Positions 1 through 6,937 of a stretch of 10,046 nucleotides of DNA are shown here, one piece after another (within the stretch, counting starts at the first letter, position 1; every line of letters begins with the position of its first letter). Origin of the DNA: an uncultured Solirubrobacteraceae bacterium (GTDB lineage: Bacteria > Actinomycetota > Thermoleophilia > Solirubrobacterales > Solirubrobacteraceae); assembly GCA_902806215.1 (NCBI GenBank), contig CADCVT010000357.1, positions 1-10,046 of the forward strand, given 5' to 3'. A program made the translations under genes and the position numbers. Below the pieces are notes generated by a model. That model was not told the origin of the DNA. It saw only the letters and a list, made by a program, of their open reading frames with translations, and searched no databases.

Positions 1-777
1 CCGGACCGGCCGATCGGCACGTTCCTCTTCCTCGGCCCGACCGGCGTGGGCAAGACCGAGCTCGCGCGCGCGCTCGCGGAGTTCATGTTCGACACGCAGG
101 ACGCGATGGTCCGCATCGACATGTCGGAGTACATGGAGAAGCACGCGGTCAGCCGGCTCGTCGGCGCGCCTCCCGGCTACGTCGGCTACGAGGAGGGCGG
201 CCAGCTCACCGAGACGGTCCGCCGCAAGCCGTACAGCGTCGTGCTGCTCGACGAGGTCGAGAAGGCCCACCAGGACGTGTTCAACATCCTGCTCCAGGTG
301 ATGGACGACGGGCGCCTGACCGACGGCCAGGGCCGCACGGTCGACTTCAAGAACGTCGTGCTGATCATGACCTCGAACATCCCCGGCGGTCGCGTCGGCG
401 CGGAGGGCCACTTCCGGCCCGAGTTCATCAACCGCCTCGACGACATCGTGGAGTTCGCGTCGCTCAGCCGCGACCAGATCGGCTCGATCGTCGACCTGCA
501 GGCCGAGCGCGTCCTCGCGCGCGTGGCCGAGCGCGGGATCACCGTCACGCTCTCGGACGCCGCCCGCGAGCTCCTCGGCGAGCTCGGCTACGACCCGACC
601 TACGGGGCGAGGCCGCTCAAGCGCGTCATCCAGAAGCAGCTCGTCGACAAGCTCGCGCTGGCGATCCTCGAGGGCACGTTCCGCGAGGGAGACGTCGTCC
701 AGGTCGACGCGGGCGACGGAGAGCTGACGTTCACCAAGGGCGTCGTCCCGGTGGGCGCCCCGGCGATCACGCTCTAG
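1..777 (+). CDS. clpB: ATP-dependent chaperone ClpB, C-terminal part (5' truncated)
   Basis: This is the last 258 residues of a Hsp100 disaggregase, a hexameric cytoplasmic AAA+ machine that pulls polypeptides out of aggregates together with DnaK. The reading frame is open from base 1, so the N-domain, first ATPase domain and middle domain lie outside the window. Visible second-ATPase motifs are Walker A GPTGVGKT (residues 12-19), the pore-loop segment GYVGYEEGG (59-67), Walker B VVLLDEVEKAH (80-90, acidic pair D84/E85), sensor-1 TSN (124-126), arginine finger in FINRLD (R145) and sensor-2 GARPLKR (R204). The segment around IDMSEYMEKHAVSRLVG matches ClpB better than ClpC, and there is no ClpX-like zinc domain or ClpP-loop evidence. 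One oddity is that only 11 residues separate TSN from FRPEFINR, against about 29 in E. coli ClpB. The TAG stop sits in a CTAG shared with the convergent regulator gene. Confidence 0.93.
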   Translation, partial: PDRPIGTFLFLGPTGVGKTELARALAEFMFDTQDAMVRIDMSEYMEKHAVSRLVGAPPGYVGYEEGGQLTETVRRKPYSVVLLDEVEKAHQDVFNILLQVMDDGRLTDGQGRTVDFKNVVLIMTSNIPGGRVGAEGHFRPEFINRLDDIVEFASLSRDQIGSIVDLQAERVLARVAERGITVTLSDAARELLGELGYDPTYGARPLKRVIQKQLVDKLALAILEGTFREGDVVQVDAGDGELTFTKGVVPVGAPAITL

Positions 778-1430
778 CTCTCGTCGAGCAGGCCCAGCGC
801 GGTCGCCTTCGCGGCGGCCGCGGTCCGGCTCGTCGTGCCGAGCTTCGTCGCCACGCTGCGCAGGTGCGTCTTGACCGTGGTCGAGCTGAGGTGCAGCTCG
901 ACCGCGCACTGGCTCGTCGAGCGGCCCGCGGCCATGAGCCGGAGGACGTCGGTCTCGCGGCGGGTCAGCACGGGGCCGACGTAGGTCGGAGACCAACGTC
1001 CCTCGCGCCCGGGAAGCGGCGGCGGCGGCGCTGCCGGGGCGGCGGGGAGCACGAGCTCGCCGGCCGCGGCGGCCTCGATCGCCTGTCGCAGACCGTCGGC
1101 GTTGACCATCCGATCGACGAAGCCGGAGGCCCCCGCGCGGAGGAAGCGCGGACGGTCGAGGCCGGCGCGGTCGACCAGGAGCACGCGGTGCCTGAGGCTG
1201 GCGATTCCCATGGCCGCGGCGGGCTCAGGCTCGAGGAGCTCTGGCTCGATGACGGCGACCGACGGTCCGATCGCATCGGTCAGCAGGGGCGTCGCGACGT
1301 CGATCAGCTCGGCGCCGATGGCGAGGCCCGCGGCCTCGCACGCCGTCCTCACGCCGAGCCGGAACAACGGCTCGCGCGCTCCGATCACGACGCGGATCTG
1401 CTCCCGGTTGCGTCCCTGCCCCCCAGCCAC
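774..1430 (-). CDS. LuxR/NarL-family transcriptional regulator with degenerate receiver domain
   Basis: This is a 218-residue predicted DNA-binding regulator. The C-terminal LuxR-type helix-turn-helix spans about residues 153-216: LTRRETDVLRLMAAG, then a recognition helix around SSTTVKTHLRSVATKLG (182-198). The N-terminal 125 residues keep the layout of a NarL-type receiver (PLFRLGV after strand 1, RAGASGFV before the final helix, an AIEAAAAGEL-like end), but the phosphorylation site is missing. The acidic pair after strand 1 reads ARE, the acceptor aspartate position reads IEPEL (E62), and the conserved lysine position is D106/R107. A proline-rich linker (about 131-141) joins the domains. 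The GTG at 1428-1430 is the first usable start after an in-frame TAG upstream. Its Shine-Dalgarno is poor, and GTG at codon 15 is an alternative. The gene is divergent from the RHS gene, with an inverted repeat between them, and no cognate histidine kinase is visible. Family assignment is firm; ligand and targets are unknown. Confidence 0.85.
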   Translation of the reverse strand: MAGGQGRNREQIRVVIGAREPLFRLGVRTACEAAGLAIGAELIDVATPLLTDAIGPSVAVIEPELLEPEPAAAMGIASLRHRVLLVDRAGLDRPRFLRAGASGFVDRMVNADGLRQAIEAAAAGELVLPAAPAAPPPPLPGREGRWSPTYVGPVLTRRETDVLRLMAAGRSTSQCAVELHLSSTTVKTHLRSVATKLGTTSRTAAAAKATALGLLDES

Positions 1431-1490
1431 GGAGCGGCACGGTAGCGCAAGCAGAGAGGGATGAGCTGATCGAACGAACTAGTCCGCCTA

Positions 1491-1518
1491 ATCGTCCAAG
1501 TGAGACCGTTCGGACGAT
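1491..1518. promoter_or_regulatory. Inverted repeat, candidate operator in the divergent intergenic region
   Basis: ATCGTCC (1491-1497) and GGACGAT (1512-1518) form a perfect 7-bp inverted repeat around a 14-bp spacer. It lies 60 bp upstream of the regulator's GTG and 82 bp upstream of the RHS ATG, in the 170-bp gap between the two divergent genes. The spacing of half-site centres (21 bp, about two helical turns) would suit a dimeric DNA-binding protein, and the adjacent LuxR-type regulator is the obvious candidate. This is inference; a 7-bp dyad can occur by chance. No convincing -35/-10 pair was found on either strand in this gap. Confidence 0.35.
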
Positions 1519-1584
1519 GGTGCTGCTGCGCTCCTGGTGACAGTCTGGCGATGCCCGTCCCGGGCGCTGTGTGTGCCGTTTGGC

Positions 1585-1591
1585 AAGGAGG
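1585..1591 (+). promoter_or_regulatory. Strong Shine-Dalgarno that fixes the RHS start
   Basis: AAGGAGG lies 9 bases before the ATG at 1601. It selects that ATG over the in-frame GTG at 1571, which lacks such a site and would put ten extra, partly charged residues in front of the signal peptide. Confidence 0.8.
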
Positions 1592-1600
1592 CCGTATCCC

Positions 1601-1690
1601 ATGCGTCGACCGTTCGCCGCGTCGTTCCGTTGTGCACTCTTCGTCCTGCTCGGACTCGTCCTGGCGGCCATCGCGCTGCCCGCCGAGGCG
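1601..1690 (+). other. Signal peptide coding region of the RHS protein
   Basis: Codons 1-30 encode a classical Sec signal: two arginines at positions 2-3, a hydrophobic core with FVLLGLVLAAIAL, and an A-E-A motif directly before Gln31-Gln32. Export of the RHS protein across the membrane by Sec differs from type VI-linked RHS proteins of Gram-negatives and is like WapA-type wall-associated proteins. The cleavage site is predicted by eye. Confidence 0.8.
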
Positions 1691-4600
1691 CAGCAGCGGT
1701 CCGGGGGTCGAGCCGCGAAGGCCGTCCCCGCGTCGGCCAAGAAGGCCCAGCGAGCAGTCGCGGTGACCCGTGCCGACCGGCAGCGGTCGAAGCCGGTCCG
1801 CGAGCTGCGTTCGCTCCGGACGCGCGACTCCAAGACGTTCGAGACCGCTGATGGCCGACGGCTGGCTCGCGTCTACGGGACCACGGCGCACTTCAAGAAC
1901 CCGAAGGGCACCTGGCAGGACGTCGACACGAGGTTGCGCCGCGCGCACGGGCGCCTGCTCAACCGGACGACAGGCTTCTCCACGAGCCTCCCGGAGGACA
2001 TCGGAACCGACTCGTTCCGCGTCCGCCGCGGCAAGTGGTCGGTCGGCTTCTCGGTCCGTGGCGCACAGGGCAAGGCGCGCGTCCGCGGCAGCGAGGCGGT
2101 CTATGCGAACGCCTTCCCCGGTGTCGACGCGAGCTACCAGCTGCTGCCCGACTCCCTCAAGGAGACGCTGACCCTCCGTTCAAGCGAAGCCCGCCGCCGC
2201 TTCGCGTTCGACCTCGAGATCCCGAAGGGCCTGCGCCCACGGATGCTCAAGACGAAGGCCGTCGTCCTGCTCGACCGCAGGAACAAGGCGCGCATGACGT
2301 TCGCCGCGCCGTTCACCATCGACGCGAAGGGCCGACGGCACCGCGTCGGTGCGCGCCTGGTGAACGTCGACGGCGCGTGGCGGCTGACGCTGACCGCTTC
2401 GGACCGTTGGCTCGACGCCGGCAACCGCGCCTGGCCCGTCCGGCTCGACCCTGCGGTGTACCCGACCGGTGACACCGACTGCGACTTCAGCTCGGCGACT
2501 CCGACCGCGAGCTCGTGCGCTGACGGCGAGCTGTTCGTCGGCCGCACCGGCACGACCGACTGGCAGGCCGTGCTGCGCTTCGACGGCGTCGGCGCGGCCG
2601 TGCCGCGCGGTGCCGAGGTCCACGGCGGCACGATGATCGTGCACCAGACGGGCGCGGAGAACGGGAACTACGTCTACCTCGCCGCCCGCGCGCTGACGGA
2701 GCCCTTCACGACCGCCGCGAGCTGGAACTCCAACAACGGCACCCACCGCTGGTCCGAGCCGGGCGGCGAGGCCGACACACACCCGGACGCCGCGAGCGAG
2801 TTCCCGGCGTACATGAGCAACCAGGACGCGCCGGGCATCCGGTTCTTCCCGCTGTTCAAGGTCATCCGCGGCTGGGCGAGCGGCAAGCGCGCCAACCACG
2901 GCGTGCTCCTCACAGCCGCGTCGCTCACCAACGGCGTCCGCTACGCGTCGACGAACCACGCGGATCCCGCGCTCCGCCCCTACGTCGACATCTCCTACTC
3001 GCTGCGCATCGGCGACCGCCGCGGCTACGTGCACGAGCGCCAGCAGATCAGCGATCGCATCTCGCTCGGCGTCAACCTGGCCTCGGGCAACCTCAACGTG
3101 AGCCAGTCCGACTTCTCGATGCCCGGCGGGCTCGGCCCAGACGTCGCCGCGACCCGGTCGTACAACAGCATGGAGCAGTTCAACGCTGCCTTCGGCTATC
3201 GCTGGAAGCTCAACACCGGCCCGGACTTCCGGATCTGGCAGCAGAACGGCGGACAGATGGTCGTCGTCAAGTACCCGGGCGGCGCGCACGTCCCGTACAT
3301 CCGGAAGTCGACCGGCAACGAGTACGAGACGCCGCCCGGCTACGACAACAAGCTCACCCGCAACGACACGACGAAGACCTACGAGCTCACCGACAACCAG
3401 TCGCAGACCCGGTACCAGTTCGGTGACTACACCGTCGACGGCCGGCTGAACAAGCTCATCGATCGCAACGGGCGCGAGCTGAACTTCGTCTACAACACGT
3501 CGAACGAGCTCATCCGAGTCGACGACTCGAACAACGATCCGGCGATCACGACCGACGACCTCCGGTTCGCCAGCACGAGCGGCAAGATCACGACGATGAC
3601 CGAGCCGGGCGGGCGGTCGCACGCCTTCGGCTACACGAATAACGACCTCACGAGCTACACCGACCCACAGAACGGTGCGAGCTTCAAGACGCTCTACGAG
3701 TACGGCGGGCCCGGCGGCGAGATGACGAAGATCACGACGCCGCAGGGCAACGTCACGACGATCGAGTACTACCCGGACGGTCACGAGAGCGCCTGCAAGG
3801 TCAAGTCGATCACCCGCGTCACCGACACGGCGACCATGACCGGCCCGAGGACCGAGTTCACGTACCACGTCAGGCGCGACGGCTCGGGCTACGCGGAGGT
3901 CACCGACCCACTCGGCGTCGCGAGCGCGGACGACGACGACCGCGTGACCCGCAGCGAGTTCGACGACCAGGGCCGCGTCACCAAGACGATCGACGCCCTC
4001 GGACGCGAGACTGCTCGCAAGCTCACGACGAACTCGAACGTCCAGAGTTACACGGCCGCCGGCAACACGGGGACCACACCGAACACGTCGTTCACGTACG
4101 ACGAGTCGACGAACAACCTCACCGCGACCTCGACGCCGACCACGAGCGCGGGCGGCGACCCGATGACGACCAGCGGGTCGTACGGTGGCTCCAGCGTCAA
4201 CACGAACACGCCGGGCAACCAGTACCTGCCGACCGAGGCAACCAACGAGCAGGGTGGTGTCACCAAGGCCAACTACGCCGCGGACACGAACGGCAACCCC
4301 TCGGGTGTGGGCCGGTACGCGTCGAACGGCACCACGCTCGTCTCCGCCGTGAGCATGCAGTACCGGCCGCTGACCAGCACCGACCCGCTGAATCCGGCGG
4401 CGACCGACGGCAAGGCGGGCCAGCTGAAGTCCGTGAGCGACGGTCGGGGCAAGATCACCCTGTACGGCTACGACGCCAAGGGCAACGTCAACTCGATCGA
4501 CCCGCCGGGCAGCGGCACGAATCAGCTCGGAACGACGACGATCCTCTACAACCAGGAGCTCGGTCGCATCGAGCGAGTGCGTGACGGCAGGGGCAACTGC

Positions 4601-6391
4601 CGCTGGCTGTTCTACGACAGCTTCGATCGCGTCATTCGGATCGAGTTCCGAGGCGCGTGCACGAGCGTGACCGACACCGCGCCGGTCCTCGACTCCCACG
4701 AGCCGAAGGTCGAGTTCACCTACGACCGTGACGGCAACCAGCTGACCGAGGCCACTCGGGAGGAGGTCGCACCCGGCGGTACCGGCGCGACGCGGACGCG
4801 GACGATGACGTACGACAAGCTCAACCGAGTGATCAACGAGGCGCTGCCCGGCGGCGCCTCCAACGCCTACACGTACGACCTCGTCGGAAACCTCCGCACG
4901 CTGACCGACGCCGGCGGCAAGGTGGAGTACACCTACGACGCGGTCAACCAGCAGCGCGCGGTGTACGAGCCTGGCACCACGGCTCCGACGAAGTTCGTCC
5001 ACAACAAGGCCGGGCTGCGCGAGAGCACGACCTACCCGAACAAGGTCTCGATCGCGTGGAAGTTCGACCACGCCAACCGCGTCGAGAAGATCACCAGCAA
5101 GGCGCCGAACGGCACGACGGTGCTCCAGGAGTTCGCGTACAAGTACCGGCAGCCGTCCAGCCCGAACCGGCAGACGCCGCTGCGGTACGAGTCGCTCGAC
5201 ACCGTGCTCAACCGGCGCACGCGCTACGAGTACGACGGCCTCGACCGCATGATCGCCGTGACGACGAAGTCCGGCACCGGTACCGACACGGACAGCGGCT
5301 GGGCGCCCGCGTGGCCGATCGCCGAGTACGACTACGTCCTCGACGGCGCCGGCAACGTCGTGCAACGTGAGGTGTCCGGGACCGGGCTCACGGCCGACAT
5401 CCGCAACTTCGTCTACGACGAGGCCAACCAGCTGTGCTGGCGCTCTCCGACGTCGGAGGCGTCCATCACGGCGACGCCTCCCTCGACGGGATGCACCACC
5501 TCGCGGCAGACCGCGTTCGACGGCAACGGCAACGAGACCACCGGCGCGAACGGGACCAACCGCACCGCGGCCTACAACCTGATGGACCAGACGAAGACGA
5601 TCACGGTCGGGGCGTCGCCGACGAGCCTGGTGTACCTCGGTCTCGGCCAGGCACGGTGGATCGCCGAGGGCGCGTCGACCTTCCAGCACAACGTGCTGGG
5701 CACCGGCAGCCGCACCACGGGAACGTCGAGCGACCATTTCACGCGCGACGAGAGCGGCACCCTCGTCTCGCGCCGGAACGGATCCGCGAGGAGCTACTAC
5801 CTCTTCGACGCGCTCGGCTCGGTCACCGGTCTGGTCAACGGCGACAGCACCGGGGCGGTCGCGGCGCGGTACGACTACGAGCCGCACGGCGGGCGGGACC
5901 TGTCCGCGACCGGCGTGTCGGCGGCAGCCGATGTGCCGCATGGCCAGTTCGGCTTCGCCGGCGGCTACCGCTCCGTCGGAGGCACGTACCACTACGGCCA
6001 GCGCTACTACGACCCGCTGAGCATGCGCTGGACCCAGGGCGACCCGCTTGACCAGACCGGCGATCTGCGCGAGGGCAATCGGTATGTCTACGCCGCCGGG
6101 GATCCGGTCGGCCTCGACGATCCGAGTGGCACCATAGTCTTGTGCGCGATCATCAAGAAGTGTCGCGAAACGGTGACCGATGCCGCGAAGAAGGCGAGAG
6201 GGCCGGTGACATCGGTCGCGAAGACCGTCGGCAAGGCGGTGTACAGAGTTCAGGCTGTCGGGTGCTACGCCCGCAAGTCGTTCATCGAGGACAACGACAC
6301 CGAGGGCGTCGTCGACGCGGTCGTCGATGCGGCCAACTGCCTCAATCCGGTGAGCGGCTACACGGGCGACATTCCGGGCGGAGACAAGTGA
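1601..6391 (+). CDS. Secreted RHS/YD-repeat protein with DNRLRE-like region and variable C-terminal tail
   Basis: This 1596-residue protein probably has a role at the cell surface or as a delivered effector. A Sec signal peptide covers residues 1-30: charged MRR start, hydrophobic stretch 12-26, AEA cleavage motif before QQ. Residues about 60-280 are a beta-rich region with the motif KNPKGTWQDVDTRLR. About 283-467 resembles DNRLRE modules of Gram-positive wall-associated proteins (QAVLRFD, late YVDISYS). Around 486-520 is an RHS-type entry (SLGVNLASGNLNV, RSYNS). YD repeats run from about 605 to 1335, for example YDAKGNVNSI (957) and YDKLNRVI (1071). The RHS-associated core is about 1399-1510 (YHYGQRYYDP, GDPL, RYVYAAGDPVGLDDPSG). 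In RHS toxins the repeats form a shell, the core is followed by the toxin, and cleavage often occurs near DPxG. Here the 86-residue tail after DPSG has no recognised fold. A small membrane-protein gene follows after 4 bases. Domain reading is solid; function as a toxin is inference. Confidence 0.9.
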   Translation: MRRPFAASFRCALFVLLGLVLAAIALPAEAQQRSGGRAAKAVPASAKKAQRAVAVTRADRQRSKPVRELRSLRTRDSKTFETADGRRLARVYGTTAHFKNPKGTWQDVDTRLRRAHGRLLNRTTGFSTSLPEDIGTDSFRVRRGKWSVGFSVRGAQGKARVRGSEAVYANAFPGVDASYQLLPDSLKETLTLRSSEARRRFAFDLEIPKGLRPRMLKTKAVVLLDRRNKARMTFAAPFTIDAKGRRHRVGARLVNVDGAWRLTLTASDRWLDAGNRAWPVRLDPAVYPTGDTDCDFSSATPTASSCADGELFVGRTGTTDWQAVLRFDGVGAAVPRGAEVHGGTMIVHQTGAENGNYVYLAARALTEPFTTAASWNSNNGTHRWSEPGGEADTHPDAASEFPAYMSNQDAPGIRFFPLFKVIRGWASGKRANHGVLLTAASLTNGVRYASTNHADPALRPYVDISYSLRIGDRRGYVHERQQISDRISLGVNLASGNLNVSQSDFSMPGGLGPDVAATRSYNSMEQFNAAFGYRWKLNTGPDFRIWQQNGGQMVVVKYPGGAHVPYIRKSTGNEYETPPGYDNKLTRNDTTKTYELTDNQSQTRYQFGDYTVDGRLNKLIDRNGRELNFVYNTSNELIRVDDSNNDPAITTDDLRFASTSGKITTMTEPGGRSHAFGYTNNDLTSYTDPQNGASFKTLYEYGGPGGEMTKITTPQGNVTTIEYYPDGHESACKVKSITRVTDTATMTGPRTEFTYHVRRDGSGYAEVTDPLGVASADDDDRVTRSEFDDQGRVTKTIDALGRETARKLTTNSNVQSYTAAGNTGTTPNTSFTYDESTNNLTATSTPTTSAGGDPMTTSGSYGGSSVNTNTPGNQYLPTEATNEQGGVTKANYAADTNGNPSGVGRYASNGTTLVSAVSMQYRPLTSTDPLNPAATDGKAGQLKSVSDGRGKITLYGYDAKGNVNSIDPPGSGTNQLGTTTILYNQELGRIERVRDGRGNCRWLFYDSFDRVIRIEFRGACTSVTDTAPVLDSHEPKVEFTYDRDGNQLTEATREEVAPGGTGATRTRTMTYDKLNRVINEALPGGASNAYTYDLVGNLRTLTDAGGKVEYTYDAVNQQRAVYEPGTTAPTKFVHNKAGLRESTTYPNKVSIAWKFDHANRVEKITSKAPNGTTVLQEFAYKYRQPSSPNRQTPLRYESLDTVLNRRTRYEYDGLDRMIAVTTKSGTGTDTDSGWAPAWPIAEYDYVLDGAGNVVQREVSGTGLTADIRNFVYDEANQLCWRSPTSEASITATPPSTGCTTSRQTAFDGNGNETTGANGTNRTAAYNLMDQTKTITVGASPTSLVYLGLGQARWIAEGASTFQHNVLGTGSRTTGTSSDHFTRDESGTLVSRRNGSARSYYLFDALGSVTGLVNGDSTGAVAARYDYEPHGGRDLSATGVSAAADVPHGQFGFAGGYRSVGGTYHYGQRYYDPLSMRWTQGDPLDQTGDLREGNRYVYAAGDPVGLDDPSGTIVLCAIIKKCRETVTDAAKKARGPVTSVAKTVGKAVYRVQAVGCYARKSFIEDNDTEGVVDAVVDAANCLNPVSGYTGDIPGGDK
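5795..6130 (+). other. RHS repeat-associated core domain
   Basis: Residues 1399-1510 carry the conserved RHS core. It begins YYLFDALGSVTGLV, continues with RYDYEPHG and QFGFAGGYR, reaches the hallmark YHYGQRYYDPLSMRWTQGDPL, then NRYVYAAGDPVGLDDPSG. In characterised RHS proteins this core closes the beta cocoon and marks the border to the variable effector. The usual Leu after DPxG is Thr here, so whether autocleavage happens at this site is uncertain. Confidence 0.85.
6131..6391 (+). other. Variable C-terminal tail of the RHS protein, candidate effector tip
   Basis: This segment encodes the 86 residues after the DPSG border (1511-1596). It starts with a short hydrophobic stretch (IVLCAII), continues with a lysine-rich, probably helical part (about 1522-1550) and ends in a glycine-rich tail. 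Four cysteines are at 1515, 1521, 1555 and 1580. No nuclease, deaminase, ADP-ribosyltransferase or peptidase motif was recognised. Codon use changes at the border: ATA, TTG, TGT, AGA (twice), ACA, GTT, GCT, AAT and ATT all occur within about 85 codons, whereas the body strongly prefers G/C-ending codons. Tip replacement by recombination is typical of polymorphic toxins; calling this one a toxin is inference. Confidence 0.5.
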
Positions 6392-6395
6392 GCGC

Positions 6396-6602
6396 GTGAC
6401 CAAGTCATCTCGCACGGAGAAGCTCGAGGCTCTGGTCTGGGTGACGCTCGCTCTGGCGGTCGTGCCGAACACGGTGTCGGCCTTCGACGACGATGCGCTC
6501 GAAGGTGTCGCCTGGTCGAGCGTCCGAGCCGCGCTCTCGACGCTGTTCGTGCTCGCGCTTGTGGCGTTCCTCGTCAGCCGTCGTTCGGACCAACGGCGGT
6601 GA
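6396..6602 (+). CDS. Small two-helix membrane protein, candidate immunity protein
   Basis: This 68-residue protein belongs to no family I recognise. It has two predicted transmembrane segments, about residues 10-29 (rich in L, V, A) and 43-61, joined by an acidic loop with three consecutive aspartates (31-33). It ends in a basic tail with RR at 62-63 and at the C-terminus. The GTG start is 4 bases after the RHS stop. GGAG at 6380-6383, 12 bases upstream and still within the RHS gene, is a weak ribosome site, so translational coupling is likely. In polymorphic toxin systems the cognate immunity gene normally sits immediately downstream, and membrane immunity proteins are common against membrane-acting toxins. 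That is the basis for the suggestion; there is no sequence motif proving it. An unrelated small membrane protein remains possible. Confidence 0.6.
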   Translation: MTKSSRTEKLEALVWVTLALAVVPNTVSAFDDDALEGVAWSSVRAALSTLFVLALVAFLVSRRSDQRR

Positions 6603-6654
6603 CCGGGCGGCGCGCCGCGGTGGTTCCGAGGGCGGTGCGCGGAGTCGGGAAGCT

Positions 6655-6846
6655 CTACGTCAAGGGCTTGCAGGGCGGTGCGGGCTGGATGTAGCCGTTC
6701 GCGATCCAGAACTGGATCGCGGCGGCTGCGTTCGTCGCGCAGCTGACGGCCCCGTCGGGCGGGGTTGCCGCAGCGGTGCCGGTCAGCGAGGCGGCGGAGA
6801 GGCTGAGGGTGGCGGCCGTTGCGACGGCGAGGCGACGTGCGTTCAT
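6655..6846 (-). CDS. Small secreted peptide with two cysteines, unknown function
   Basis: This 63-residue product starts with a clear signal peptide: MNARR, a hydrophobic A/L/S-rich core, and a run of alanines giving a cut after A27. The predicted mature peptide has 36 residues with Cys36 and Cys59, which could form one disulphide, enclosing an aromatic stretch (IQFWIANGY) and ending CKPLT. The ATG is the first start in its frame. The AGGA upstream is only one base from the ATG, so ribosome binding is not convincing and leaderless translation is possible. It faces the small membrane-protein gene (52-bp gap) and diverges from the GYD gene (91-bp gap). Such short exported proteins are common and poorly known in actinobacteria. 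The signal peptide is the main evidence that it is real. Confidence 0.55.
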   Translation of the reverse strand: MNARRLAVATAATLSLSAASLTGTAAATPPDGAVSCATNAAAAIQFWIANGYIQPAPPCKPLT

Positions 6847-6868
6847 GTCCTGTCAGAACGCGCGTCTT

Positions 6869-6882
6869 CGCAACAACTTGCG
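6869..6882. promoter_or_regulatory. Short dyad in the divergent gap upstream of the purine operon
   Basis: CGCAA-CAAC-TTGCG is a 5-bp inverted repeat with a 4-base centre. It lies in the 91-bp gap that must hold the promoters of the small secreted peptide (minus) and the GYD-purD operon (plus). It may be an operator, but it is short and no clear -35/-10 hexamers were found around it. Confidence 0.2.
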
Positions 6883-6937
6883 CACTTGGCGGATGTCCCC
6901 GACCCACTCGGGCAGCGGAGTAGGTAGAACTCGACTC

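Noticed and set aside
1536..1570. Promoter with GTGACA as -35 upstream of the RHS gene
   Set aside because: No acceptable -10 hexamer at 16-19 bases; not distinguishable from background.
1571..1600. Upstream GTG start for the RHS protein
   Set aside because: It lacks a ribosome site, while ATG 1601 has AAGGAGG 9 bases upstream and opens directly into a standard signal peptide.
6607..6618. GCGGCGCGCCGC palindrome as a terminator of the RHS unit
   Set aside because: It is a perfect 12-bp palindrome without a loop and without a following T-run; likely chance in high-GC DNA.
6493..6927. Plus-strand 144-residue reading frame after the RHS locus
   Set aside because: It is Arg/Gly/Ser-rich low complexity, overlaps the membrane-protein and secreted-peptide genes, and has no domain.
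6776..6937. Longer N-terminus for the GYD protein (GTG at 6776)
   Set aside because: The added 54 residues are arginine-rich, overlap the minus-strand secreted peptide and are absent from the usual family start MPTY.
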